DNA of 64,000 nucleotides from Nocardia brasiliensis IFM 10847 (GTDB lineage Bacteria; Actinomycetota; Actinomycetes; Mycobacteriales; Mycobacteriaceae), in NCBI RefSeq assembly GCF_000710915.1, contig NZ_BAUA01000072.1, forward strand, positions 27,478-91,477, written 5' to 3'. The position numbers and the translations under genes were made by a program. Below the pieces are notes generated by a model that ran no database searches, was not told where the DNA came from, and worked only from the letters and a program-made list of their open reading frames with translations. How positions within the stretch are numbered: the first letter of the stretch is position 1; each line of letters opens with the position of its first letter. Below, one piece after another: positions 8,963 through 17,137 of this stretch.

Positions 8963-9052
8963 ATGGAATGGCCCACTGCCGCCGTCATCATCGCCGTCGT
9001 CATCGCGCTGATGGTCATCGTTTCGACCTATCAGTCCACCCGGAAGCGTTAG
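8963..9052 (+). CDS. 29-residue single-pass membrane peptide
   Basis: A tiny ORF beginning MEWPTAAVIIAVV and ending YQSTRKR: one uninterrupted hydrophobic helix of about 17 residues (6-22) followed by a positively charged tail, giving an N-out/C-in topology. The ribosome binding site (gagga, seven bases upstream) is good. It stops 34 bp before a USP gene and opens the USP-USP-GerW operon, divergent from the ATPase. Small membrane peptides of this kind often modulate transporters; a role with the neighbouring ATPase is only a guess. Confidence 0.6.
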   Translation: MEWPTAAVIIAVVIALMVIVSTYQSTRKR

Positions 9053-9086
9053 AGCCGGATCACCGAAACCTGAAGGACGAAGCGCA

Positions 9087-10001
9087 ATGACCGCACAGCA
9101 CAACGAAATTACGCACGAGTCCGTCACCGCGGCCGTGGTCGTCGGCGCCGACGGCTCCCCGGCGTCACAGACGGCCGTCCGCTGGGCGGCCGATATCGCG
9201 GCGCAACGGGGACGCGCTCTGCATATCGAGCACGGCCTCGACCTGGTCGCGGTTCGCGCGGTCCTCGGCAACTACGAAGTCATGTCACCCGCGGTCACCG
9301 ACACGATGCGGGCCCACGCCGAGCAGGTGCTCGCTGCCGCCGGTGAGCTCGCGCACTCGGCACACCCCGATCTCACCATCGCGACCGAGCTGTCCGAAGC
9401 GAAGCCCGCCGAACTGCTGATCGCCCGTTCGAAGACGGCGCACATGGTGGTGCTCGGCAGCACTCCCGGCGTCGGCACCTTCACCCACCTCGGTTCGACG
9501 CTGCTCGCGGTGACCGCGCACGGGCACGGCGCCATCGTCGTGGTGCGCGGTACCGAGCCGGTGGCGCGGACATCCGGTCCGGTCGTCGTCGGCGTCGACG
9601 GCAGCGTCGTGGGCGAGGCCGCGATCGGCGCGGCCTTCGCGGAGGCCTCGCTGCGCGGCGCCGAGCTCGTCGCGGTGCACGCGTGGAGCGACCTGTCCGC
9701 CGGTGAATTCGCGGGTGTTTCGTACCTCGATATTCCCATCCCCGAACTGGATGTCGCCGAGAATGCCTTGCTCGCCGAACGACTCGCCGGTTGGCAGGAG
9801 AAGTTCCCGGACGTGACGGTCACGCGAAAGGTGTATCCCGCCGGGCCGCGTAAGCATCTCGGCGAGTGGTCCGAATCCGCCCAGCTGATCGTGGTCGGCA
9901 GCCGAGGCCGCGGCGGGTTCCGCGGACTGCTGCTCGGTTCGACCAGCAATTGGCTTGTGCAGCATGCCGATTGCCCCGTCATGGTCGTGCACCCCGAATA
10001 G
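9087..10001 (+). CDS. Universal stress protein, tandem UspA domains (type A)
   Basis: A 304-residue protein of two UspA domains (about 9-150 and 162-302), like mycobacterial Rv2623. Each domain starts with a VVVGxDGS strand; the second ends with the ATP-binding motif GSRGRGGFRGLLLGSTSN and closes with CPVMVVHPE. It probably binds ATP and acts in growth arrest under hypoxia. It follows the 29-residue peptide by 34 bp and precedes a second USP by 43 bp, so it is within an operon. Two USP subtypes alternate in this window; this one belongs to the subtype with GLLLGSTSN. Confidence 0.9.
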   Translation: MTAQHNEITHESVTAAVVVGADGSPASQTAVRWAADIAAQRGRALHIEHGLDLVAVRAVLGNYEVMSPAVTDTMRAHAEQVLAAAGELAHSAHPDLTIATELSEAKPAELLIARSKTAHMVVLGSTPGVGTFTHLGSTLLAVTAHGHGAIVVVRGTEPVARTSGPVVVGVDGSVVGEAAIGAAFAEASLRGAELVAVHAWSDLSAGEFAGVSYLDIPIPELDVAENALLAERLAGWQEKFPDVTVTRKVYPAGPRKHLGEWSESAQLIVVGSRGRGGFRGLLLGSTSNWLVQHADCPVMVVHPE

Positions 10002-10044
10002 GTCTGTTCGACAACCCATCCCACGAGTTACCAAGGAAGTCACC

Positions 10045-10917
10045 ATGTCCACCGAGCATCACAGACCGATCACGGTCGGGGTCGACGGCTCCGAGCCATC
10101 GATGGTGGCCGTCCAATGGGCGGCCGCCGAAGCGGCCCGGCTACATGCTCCGTTGGAGCTGCTCAACAGCACCGGCCTACCCCTCGACTACCCACCCACC
10201 ATCGAGTACCTGCCCAACGAGGCCGAACGATATCGCCACGAAGGCACCCAAATCCTAGCCAAGGCAACAAAACTCGCGACCGACCTGTGGCCGCCGGACC
10301 GCACGCCCGAGATCACCGCCCGCGTCGTCGACGGCCCGCCGATCCCGACCCTGATCGCCCGTTCCAAGGAATCCAGGATGGTCGTGGTCGGCACCAGCGG
10401 GATGGGTGCGCTCGGGCGCGGACTGCTCGGCTCGGTGAGCACCTCGATCGCCAGGCACGCGCACTGCCCCGTCGCCGTCATCCCGCCGACCGCCCCCGAC
10501 GCGCCGGACCGAAGCGCGCAGCCGGTGGTCGTCGGTGTCGACGGCTCGCCGAGCAGCGTGCGCGCGGTGGCGATCGCCTTCGAAGAGGCGTCCAACCGGG
10601 GTGTCGGTCTGGTCGCGGTGCACACCTGGTCCGAATTCTTCCGCTACAACTCCCGGGTCGAAATGCAGCAGGAAGACGAGGAACTGCTCGCCGAATGCCT
10701 CGCCGGATACGCCGATCAGTACCCGGACGTGCCGGTGCGTCGTGTCGTCGTCGAGGAGCGTCCCGCGCATCGTCTCCTCGCCGAAGCCGCGCACGCCCAG
10801 TTGATCGTCCTCGGCAGCCACGGCCGGGGTGGGTTTGCCGGCATGACCCTCGGCTCGGTCAGCCAAGCCGTGCTGCACGCCGTCCACATTCCGATCATCA
10901 TCGCCCGAACGAAATAG
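10045..10917 (+). CDS. Universal stress protein, tandem UspA domains (type B)
   Basis: This 290-residue protein has two UspA domains (about 6-145 and 155-289). The first carries GTSGMGALGRGLLGSVST, the second GSHGRGGFAGMTLGSVSQ, both good ATP-binding loops. The C-terminus is HIPIIIARTK. The ATG follows aaggaag by about five bases. It is the partner of the preceding type A USP; the same A-then-B order recurs at 14194/15143 and 48627/49576, suggesting paired or heteromeric function. Confidence 0.9.
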   Translation: MSTEHHRPITVGVDGSEPSMVAVQWAAAEAARLHAPLELLNSTGLPLDYPPTIEYLPNEAERYRHEGTQILAKATKLATDLWPPDRTPEITARVVDGPPIPTLIARSKESRMVVVGTSGMGALGRGLLGSVSTSIARHAHCPVAVIPPTAPDAPDRSAQPVVVGVDGSPSSVRAVAIAFEEASNRGVGLVAVHTWSEFFRYNSRVEMQQEDEELLAECLAGYADQYPDVPVRRVVVEERPAHRLLAEAAHAQLIVLGSHGRGGFAGMTLGSVSQAVLHAVHIPIIIARTK

Positions 10918-10927
10918 GTGAATCACA

Positions 10928-11263
10928 ATGAAAGCTACAGATGTCTTGGCAGCGGCGACCGATTCGATGAAAGCCGGCCGCGTATTCGCTGAGCCGGTGG
11001 AACGCGACGGCACGACCGTGATCACGGCCGCAGCAGTGTCCGGAGGCAGCGGCGCAGGCGAAGGGTCCGACAACGAAGGGCAGCAGGGTTCCGGCGGCGG
11101 ATTCGGTCTCGGAGCAAAGCCGGTGGGGGCCTTCGTGATCAAAGACGGTCAGGTGAGCTGGCAACCGGCGATCGATATCAACCGTCTGATCTTCGCCGTC
11201 GGAGTCGTCGCAGTCACTGCTCTGATCGTCGGTGCCCGCATCGCACGGGCCTATGGGCAATAG
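10928..11263 (+). CDS. GerW/YtfJ-family protein
   Basis: A 111-residue protein resembling the GerW (YtfJ) family: an N-terminal GRVFAEPVERDGTTVITAA strand region, a glycine-rich centre (GGSGAGEG and QGSGGGFGLGAKP), a short PVGAFVIKDG strand, and a C-terminal hydrophobic helix (about residues 88-107) that anchors it. GerW is named from Bacillus spores, but homologues are common in non-sporulating actinobacteria, where the role is unknown. It starts 10 bp after the USP stop and is certainly in the same operon. Confidence 0.72.
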   Translation: MKATDVLAAATDSMKAGRVFAEPVERDGTTVITAAAVSGGSGAGEGSDNEGQQGSGGGFGLGAKPVGAFVIKDGQVSWQPAIDINRLIFAVGVVAVTALIVGARIARAYGQ

Positions 11264-11284
11264 CGCTCCCGGGTATTCGGAGCA

Positions 11285-12988
11285 TCAAGGCTCGGGCGGT
11301 CCAGCGTGCTGGTCCGCCCGAAAAGCCGCGATGGCGGTCGGCAGCGTCGGGTAGAGACGATGCGCACCGATCGCGTCGGTCAGCCCGGACGCATCCAGAT
11401 CGTCGCGCAGGTCCTGTTTGACCCGCGCCATCGCGAACACGATGCCCTGCGCGGCCAGATCGGCCCGCAACTGTTCGACCGCGTCGAGTGCGGTCAGATC
11501 GACTTCGACGTTGGCTTCGGCGTTGAGGACGAACCAGCGCACCGGCGCGCCGCTTTGCCGCTTCCACGTCTGCACGGCGGCAAGTGCCCGCCGGTGGAAG
11601 TCCTCCGCGTTCGCGAAGCAGAGCGGGGCGTCGTATCGGTAGATGACAAGCCCGGTAAGCGGTTTCGCCGCCGGATAGTCGTCGATGTCGTGCATGCCCG
11701 CGAGTCCGGGCACGAATCCGAGAATGGCGTCGTGGCCGCGGGCGATGCGCCGAAGCAGATCGAAGATCGACAGTGCGATCGCCACGAGCACGCCGTAGAG
11801 CACACCCAACGCCAGCACTGCGGCGACCGTGCCGAGCGCCAGCAACAGTTCGCTGCGCCGGAATCGAGCGATCCGCCGGAACTCCGCCACATCGATCAGC
11901 CGTAGTGCCGCGTAGATCACCAACGCACCGAGTGCCGCGGTGGGAAAGGCGGCGAGTACACCACGTGCGCCGAACAACACCACGAGGATGCCACCGAGCG
12001 CGACAACGGAATACAGCTGTGTCCGCGCCCCCATGACATCGGCGATCGTGGTTCTGCTGCCACTGCAGCTCACTGGAAATCCGTGCGTCAGTCCGGCCGC
12101 CACATTGGTCGCACCCAGCGCGGCGAGCTCGGTGTTGGCATCCACGTGCGTACCGTGACGGGCGGCGAAAGCTCTTGCAGTGAGCGCATTGTCGGAAAAT
12201 CCGACGACTGCGATCCCCACCGCGGGCAGGAGCAGCGACGCCACATCGGCGAAGGCGACCCCCGACAGACCCGGCACCGGGATGCCGGAGGGAACCGTTC
12301 CCACGACTCGTATCCCGAAGCGCTGCAAGGAAAATGCGGCCACAACACCGGCTGATAGCAATACGGCAAGCAGCGGACCGGGTATCCGGGGTGTGCGCCA
12401 GGCCAGCAGCAACAGTCCACTGAGCACACCTACCGCGAGCACGCTGGTCTGCCAATGCCACTGGTCGACGTGACCTGCGAACGAGCGCAGTTGCGCGAAC
12501 AGCGACTCACCCTCGACCGATACCCCCGTGACCCGCCCGAGCTGGCCCGCGATCATCATGCCCGCCGTGCCCGCGAGATAGCCCACCAGCACCGGCTTGG
12601 ACAACAGGTCGGCCAGCACCCCGAGGCGGGCCGCCGAAGCCGCCAGGCACAGCCCGCCGACCAGCAGAGCGAGTACCGCGGCCAGCGCGGCGTATCGGTC
12701 CGGGTCCCCCAACGCGAGCGGTGCCAGCGCCACCGCCGTCAGCAGAGCGGTCGTCGACTCCGGGCCTACCGACAGCTGCCGCGAGGTAGCCAGCAACGTG
12801 TACACGGCCAGCGGACCGATCGCCGACCAGAGACCGACCACCGGCGGCAATCCCGCCACCGTCGCGTAGGCCATCACCTGCGGGATCAGGTACGCGGCCA
12901 CCGTGACGCCGGCGACCACGTCGGACCGCAGCCACGCCCGTTGGTAACCCTCGAATTGCCGGAGCCCCGGCAGCAATCGTCTCAGCAC
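11285..12988 (-). CDS. SulP-family anion transporter with STAS domain
   Basis: A SulP/SLC26-type membrane transporter of about 567 residues, presumed to import sulfate or bicarbonate. It begins LRRLLPGLRQFEGYQ, then the SulP core with many helices (including SVGPESTTALLTAVAL and GLTHGFPVSCSGSRTT), and ends with a cytoplasmic STAS domain from about residue 430 (LTGLVIYRYDAPLCFANAE). The frame stays open to a GTG at 13123; I prefer GTG 12988 because SulP proteins normally start just before this sequence and a DosR-like pair lies at 13042-13076. GTG at 13006 and 13036 are alternatives. A SulP protein, Rv1739c, is in the mycobacterial DosR regulon. Confidence 0.85.
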   Translation of the reverse strand: MLRRLLPGLRQFEGYQRAWLRSDVVAGVTVAAYLIPQVMAYATVAGLPPVVGLWSAIGPLAVYTLLATSRQLSVGPESTTALLTAVALAPLALGDPDRYAALAAVLALLVGGLCLAASAARLGVLADLLSKPVLVGYLAGTAGMMIAGQLGRVTGVSVEGESLFAQLRSFAGHVDQWHWQTSVLAVGVLSGLLLLAWRTPRIPGPLLAVLLSAGVVAAFSLQRFGIRVVGTVPSGIPVPGLSGVAFADVASLLLPAVGIAVVGFSDNALTARAFAARHGTHVDANTELAALGATNVAAGLTHGFPVSCSGSRTTIADVMGARTQLYSVVALGGILVVLFGARGVLAAFPTAALGALVIYAALRLIDVAEFRRIARFRRSELLLALGTVAAVLALGVLYGVLVAIALSIFDLLRRIARGHDAILGFVPGLAGMHDIDDYPAAKPLTGLVIYRYDAPLCFANAEDFHRRALAAVQTWKRQSGAPVRWFVLNAEANVEVDLTALDAVEQLRADLAAQGIVFAMARVKQDLRDDLDASGLTDAIGAHRLYPTLPTAIAAFRADQHAGPPEP

Positions 12989-13041
12989 TGTTCCAGCATT
13001 GTGCACGGCGCGCGGCGACCGGACGACGAAAGCCACCGAAC

Positions 13042-13076
13042 ACGACTTCCGGCCCGGTGACCGGGGCCATCGGGCC
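13042..13076. promoter_or_regulatory. Putative DosR box pair between SulP and membrane protein
   Basis: ACGACTTCCGGCCC (13042) and GGGGCCATCGGGCC (13063) each match 9 of 14 positions of GGGACTWWAGTCCC by eye and start 21 bp apart. They sit between the preferred SulP start and the divergent membrane protein gene at 13113 and could serve both. Individual matches are weak; the spacing is the main support. Confidence 0.4.
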
Positions 13077-13112
13077 CTGCCGCGCGACGATCGAGCGGCG
13101 AAGAGTGAGTGA

Positions 13113-13544
13113 ATGGTACTCACTACTTACATACGCAGAGCCGGAACGTTGCAGACCGCAGTGTGCCTGGTGTCCGGTGTCGTCGCGATCTGGGCCTTCG
13201 CCGGAGCGCTCGGCCTGATCACCGGGGTCATCGGTCTCGGCGCCGACCTCGATCAACGGCTCCCCTTTCACAGCCCGGTCTTCGGCGGCATCATGCTGGC
13301 CGTCGTCGTCGGCCTGCCGATGACCGTCGCCGGAGTGCTCGCGGCTAGAGACGACCGGCGGACGCCGATCTTCGCGATGCTGGCCGGCCTCGCCCTGGTC
13401 GGCTGGATCGCGGTGCAGCTCGCGGTAATTCGCGAATTCAGCGTGCTCCAACCGATCTGTGTGCTCTTCGGCCTGATCGTTCTCGGTCTCGGCGCAGTCC
13501 AGTTCGAGACCGGCCGCCGCCGCCACGAACCCGAAATTTCCTGA
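13113..13544 (+). CDS. Hypothetical four-helix membrane protein
   Basis: A 143-residue integral membrane protein with four hydrophobic helices (about 16-40, 55-75, 86-108, 112-130) separated by short loops, and a charged C-terminus (GRRRHEPEIS). No known family is recognised. It is divergent from the SulP transporter with putative DosR boxes between them and followed after 10 bp by a flavodoxin-like gene, so the pair is likely co-transcribed. Several small membrane proteins of unknown role are typical of DosR regulons. Confidence 0.7.
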   Translation: MVLTTYIRRAGTLQTAVCLVSGVVAIWAFAGALGLITGVIGLGADLDQRLPFHSPVFGGIMLAVVVGLPMTVAGVLAARDDRRTPIFAMLAGLALVGWIAVQLAVIREFSVLQPICVLFGLIVLGLGAVQFETGRRRHEPEIS

Positions 13545-13554
13545 GGAGAACGCA

Positions 13555-14082
13555 ATGCGATCACGCGTTGTCTATGAATCCATGTTCGGCAATACCGCCG
13601 CCATCGCCGAAGCCATCGCCGAGGGGTTGGGCAAGTTCGGCACCGTCGAGGTGATCAATGTATCCGCCGCCGCGAACGTGCCCGCGCCGACGGTCGACCT
13701 GCTCGTCGTGGGTGCACCGACGCACGCCTTCGGCCTGAGTCGGCGAAAGACCCGGCTCGACGCCGCGACACACACCGAGGCACCCGTCGTGGTGGAGATC
13801 GGAATCCGCGAGTGGCTCGATGCGGCACTCGGCGTTCCGGAGGGACGTCGCGCGGCGGCGTTCGGTACCAAGGTGGCCAAGCCGCCGTGGTTGCCGGGCT
13901 CCGCCGCCCACGCGACGGGAAAACGGTTGCGCCGCATCGGCTACGAGCTCGCCGACGAACCCGTGGACTTCTTCGTCGACGGCATGACGGGTCCGCTGCG
14001 TGCGGGTGAACCGGACCGCGCCCGCGCGTGGGCAGAGCGCCTCGCCCACACCGAACACGACCGCCTCGCGCACCACACCTGA
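13555..14082 (+). CDS. Flavodoxin-domain protein
   Basis: A 175-residue protein whose N-terminus (VVYESMFGNTAAIAEAIAEG) is the flavodoxin FMN phosphate-binding loop, followed by LLVVGAPTHAFGLS, the second flavin-contacting loop. It therefore probably binds FMN and carries electrons or reduces quinones. The C-terminal third (VDFFVDGMTGPLRAGEPDRA) is typical of small actinobacterial flavodoxin-like proteins found with stress genes. The start follows gaggagaacgca. It ends 111 bp before a USP gene with its own putative DosR promoter. Confidence 0.82.
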   Translation: MRSRVVYESMFGNTAAIAEAIAEGLGKFGTVEVINVSAAANVPAPTVDLLVVGAPTHAFGLSRRKTRLDAATHTEAPVVVEIGIREWLDAALGVPEGRRAAAFGTKVAKPPWLPGSAAHATGKRLRRIGYELADEPVDFFVDGMTGPLRAGEPDRARAWAERLAHTEHDRLAHHT

Positions 14083-14091
14083 ACTGGATCA

Positions 14092-14127
14092 CGGCCTTTG
14101 GGCCTCTCAGGTCAGGACCAACGACAG
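14092..14127 (+). promoter_or_regulatory. Putative tandem DosR boxes of USP operon
   Basis: CGGCCTTTGGGCCT (14092) and AGGACCAACGACAG (14114) match 9 and 8 of 14 positions of GGGACTWWAGTCCC and are spaced exactly 22 bp. A nearly identical arrangement stands before the USP gene at 48627: the same two boxes with the same spacing, then a shared ttcctaac.tac.ggtacc segment (here 14149-14166), then acccgaaggg before the ATG. This repeated layout makes it a strong promoter candidate even though single-box scores are moderate. Confidence 0.6.
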
Positions 14128-14193
14128 ACGCGCCGGACCCCTCCGCGTTCCTAACGTACAGGTACCGCGACACCGCACCCGAAGGGCAGACCA

Positions 14194-15103
14194 ATGGCCA
14201 CCCAGCTCACCGATGATCCGCACCGAATCGCCACGGCCCCAGTGGTAGTCGGCGTCGACGGCTCACCCGCCGCCGACCATGCCGTCCGCTGGGCCGCCGC
14301 AACCGCCGCGGCACGGGGCCGTCGCTTGCGGCTCGTGAACGGACTCGATATCGCCGCCAAGCGGGGCGTGCTGGGCAGCTATGACCTGATGATTCCCGCG
14401 GTGATCGATTCGATCCGCCGTCAGGGGGCCGACCGGGTGAGTGCCGCTCGGGCGCTGGCCCTGCGCGTCGAGCCGACGTTGGTGGTGGAAACTGAAGTCT
14501 CCCCGGGGAATCCGGCAGAGTTGCTGATCGATCGATCCGCTTCGGCGCATTTCGTCGCGATCGGCGCATCCGGCGAAGGCGCCACAGTCCGTCATCTCGG
14601 GTCCACCCTGCTGGCGGTCGCAAGCCATGGACACGGGTCCATCGTGGTCGTCCGCGGCGCAGAGCGGTCCGTGCGCGCCGAGCCCGTGGTGGTCGGTGTC
14701 GACGGCAGCTCAGCGAGCGAGATCGCGGTCGGCGCCGCTTTCGCCGAAGCGCGGGACCGCAACGCGCGCCTGGTCGCGGTGCACGCGTGGAGCGATCTGC
14801 ACTTCGACAGATTCGCCGGGTTCTCCGGCGCCATCACCGATCCCACCGTAGCGGCTCAGGCGCACGCTCTGCTCGCCGCGCAGCTGTCCGGGTGGCAGGA
14901 CAAATACCCCGAGGTCGTGGTCACCAGCGAGATGTATCTGTCCGGACCTCGGCATTATCTGCTCGAGTGGTCCAAAGCGGCCCAGCTCGTCGTCGTCGGT
15001 AGCCGTGGCCGTGGCGGATTCCGCGGTCTGCTGCTCGGCTCCACCAGCAACGCGTTGGTCCAGCGCGCGCACTGCCCGGTGCAGGTCGTCCACGCGAGCC
15101 TGA
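14194..15103 (+). CDS. Universal stress protein, tandem domains (type A), stop codon missing
   Basis: Two UspA domains (about residues 9-155 and 165-300), with VVVGVDGS strands and the ATP loop GSRGRGGFRGLLLGSTSN in the second. The natural end is at CPVQVVHA (about 15096), where related USPs stop one or two residues later. Here the frame runs on, without a stop, through the whole next gene to 16032 in a frame unrelated to any USP. A TGA at 15101 is reached if one base is removed just upstream, so I end the gene there. This is either an assembly error or a true loss of the stop. The ATG follows gaaggg at a good distance. Confidence 0.8.
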
Positions 15104-15142
15104 CCCACTCCCCCAACCCCTGCCTCGAAAGGCTGAAAGCAC

Positions 15143-16018
15143 ATGTCCAGCAACGACATCAACCCGCCGGTACTGGTCGGCACCGACGGCTCTCCCGCCG
15201 CTACCGTCGCCGTGCGCTGGGCCGCCCGCGCCGCGGCCCGCTACGGCGCACCCCTGCACATCGTCCACGCGATCGACGCTCCGATGGACTTCGGACCAGG
15301 TATCGCGTTCGCCCAGATCGACTACGACGCGTACCGGAAGGCCGGCGCCGACATCACTGCCGAAGCCAGGGAGACGGCCGTTGCCGCGGCGGGAGCGGCC
15401 GAACTGGAGGTCCGCACCTTCGTTGTCGAGGCGCCCGCCGTCCCGGTGCTGCGCGACCGGTCCGCGCACGCGCGTCTACTCGTGGTCGGCACGCATGGAT
15501 ACGGGGCCATCCGCCGAGGTCTGCTCGGCTCGGTCAGCACCTCCTTGGCCCGGCACGCGAAGTGCCCCGTCGCGGTGGTGCCCGAGTCGACCGACGGCGC
15601 TGCGGAGCGGATCGACGGACCGGTGGTGGTCGGCGTCGACGGATCGCCCGGTGGTGCATACGCACTCGATGTCGCGTTCGAGCAGGCATCCCACCGCGGC
15701 GCGCCCTTGCTCGCGGTCCTCACCTGGTCGGAGTTCAACCGATACATCCCGCGCACGGACATGCAGACCGAAGCCGAAACGGTGCTCGCCGAGACGATCG
15801 CCGGCTATCAGGAGAAGTACCCCGATGTCGCGGTGTCCCGGCTCGTCAAGGAAGCACGCCCGGCCAAGTGTCTGCTCGATGCCGCCCGCTCGGCGCAGCT
15901 GATCGTGGTCGGCAGCCACGGACACGGTGGCTTCCCCGGAATGACACTCGGGTCGGTGAGCCAGGCGGTACTGCACGGCGCCGACTGCCCCGTCATCATC
16001 ACCCGCCCGCCGAACTGA
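15143..16018 (+). CDS. Universal stress protein, tandem UspA domains (type B)
   Basis: This 291-residue protein has two UspA domains: the first with GTHGYGAIRRGLLGSVST, the second with GSHGHGGFPGMTLGSVSQ and the terminal DCPVIITRPPN. It is the type B partner of the preceding USP, with a 39-bp gap to that gene's presumed stop, and it precedes a zinc alcohol dehydrogenase by 19 bp in the same operon. It probably binds ATP. Confidence 0.9.
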   Translation: MSSNDINPPVLVGTDGSPAATVAVRWAARAAARYGAPLHIVHAIDAPMDFGPGIAFAQIDYDAYRKAGADITAEARETAVAAAGAAELEVRTFVVEAPAVPVLRDRSAHARLLVVGTHGYGAIRRGLLGSVSTSLARHAKCPVAVVPESTDGAAERIDGPVVVGVDGSPGGAYALDVAFEQASHRGAPLLAVLTWSEFNRYIPRTDMQTEAETVLAETIAGYQEKYPDVAVSRLVKEARPAKCLLDAARSAQLIVVGSHGHGGFPGMTLGSVSQAVLHGADCPVIITRPPN

Positions 16019-16037
16019 CCATCTGGAGGTGATCTCG

Positions 16038-17120
16038 ATGTACGCCATGACCTTTCGCGGCCCCGGCCAACCGAGCTGGGAGCAGGTTCCCGATCCGGTG
16101 ATCCAGGACAACACCGACGCGATCGTGCGCGTGGACGCCGTCACGATCTGCGGCACGGATCTGCACATCCTCAAAGGCGATGTCCCAGAAGTGACGCCGG
16201 GACGCATTCTCGGCCACGAAGCGGTCGGCACGGTGACCGCCGTCGGTCCAGGTGTGCGCACGCGCAAAGTCGGTGACCGAGTGTTGATCTCGTGCATCTC
16301 GGCATGCGGCGCGTGCCGATTCTGCAAAGAGGGGCGCTACGGCCAGTGCCTCGGCGGCGGCGGCTGGATTCTCGGACATCTGATCGACGGCACCCAGGCC
16401 GAATTCGTCCGCGTGCCCTTCGCCGACCTGTCCACGCACGCGATCCCGGACGGCATGACCGATGAGCAAATGCTGATGCTGGCCGACATCCTGCCCACCA
16501 GCCACGAAGTGGGCGTGCGCAACGGGCGAGTCCGGCCCGGCGACGTGGTCGTCATCGTCGGCGCCGGACCCATCGGCCTGGCCGCGATCATGACCGCGCG
16601 CTTGTACAGTCCGGGCCATATCGTGGTCGTCGACGTGACCGACAGCCGGCTGGTGGCGGCCACCAAGCTCGGGGCGGACAGCACCCTCAACAGCACACGC
16701 GACGACGTGCGCGCACGTATCTCGCAACTGACCGAGGGACTGGGTGCCGACGTCGTCATGGAAGCCGTCGGGGTGCCCGAAACCTTCGAGCTGTCAGTCG
16801 ATCTCGTACGACCAGGTGGGCATGTCGCCAACATCGGCGTGCACGGCGCACCGGCCACTTTGCATCTGGAACGGATCTGGATCCGGGATCTGACGATCAC
16901 CACCGGCCTGGTCGATACCGACTCCACCCCAACGCTGATCCGACTGATTCGCAGCGGGCAGCTCGATCCGGCGCCGATCGTCACACATCGCTTCGAGATG
17001 TCGGACTTCCCGAGCGCCTATGACGTTTTCGCCCGCTCGGCGCAGACCGGCGCACTCAAGGTCATGGTCTCCCGCGCCACGGCCGACCGCTCCGCGCCCG
17101 GCGCATCACAATCCCTTTGA
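16038..17120 (+). CDS. Zinc-dependent alcohol dehydrogenase
   Basis: This 360-residue medium-chain dehydrogenase carries the catalytic zinc site (CGTDLHILKG and GHEAVG), structural-zinc cysteines CGACRFCKEGRYGQC, and the cofactor motif VGAGPIGLAA. It would interconvert an alcohol and an aldehyde or ketone with NAD(H). ATG 16038 was chosen over a GTG at 16029 because ggagg lies eight bases upstream. Lying between USP genes, it is presumably induced with them, perhaps to reoxidise NADH when oxygen is low; that role is inferred. Confidence 0.88.
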   Translation: MYAMTFRGPGQPSWEQVPDPVIQDNTDAIVRVDAVTICGTDLHILKGDVPEVTPGRILGHEAVGTVTAVGPGVRTRKVGDRVLISCISACGACRFCKEGRYGQCLGGGGWILGHLIDGTQAEFVRVPFADLSTHAIPDGMTDEQMLMLADILPTSHEVGVRNGRVRPGDVVVIVGAGPIGLAAIMTARLYSPGHIVVVDVTDSRLVAATKLGADSTLNSTRDDVRARISQLTEGLGADVVMEAVGVPETFELSVDLVRPGGHVANIGVHGAPATLHLERIWIRDLTITTGLVDTDSTPTLIRLIRSGQLDPAPIVTHRFEMSDFPSAYDVFARSAQTGALKVMVSRATADRSAPGASQSL

Positions 17121-17137
17121 GCCTCGAGGAAGACGAT

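Noticed and set aside
11214..12461. 415-residue minus-strand frame inside the SulP gene
   Set aside because: It is an Arg-rich alternate frame of the SulP transporter, which has clear SulP and STAS motifs in its own frame.
13036..13123. N-terminal extension of the SulP protein to GTG 13123
   Set aside because: It overlaps the start of the divergent membrane protein and the putative DosR boxes, and adds an Arg/Ser-rich leader unlike SulP proteins.
15103..16032. C-terminal 300-residue extension of the USP at 14194
   Set aside because: It is an out-of-frame reading of the next USP gene, arginine/proline-rich and without protein-like composition.
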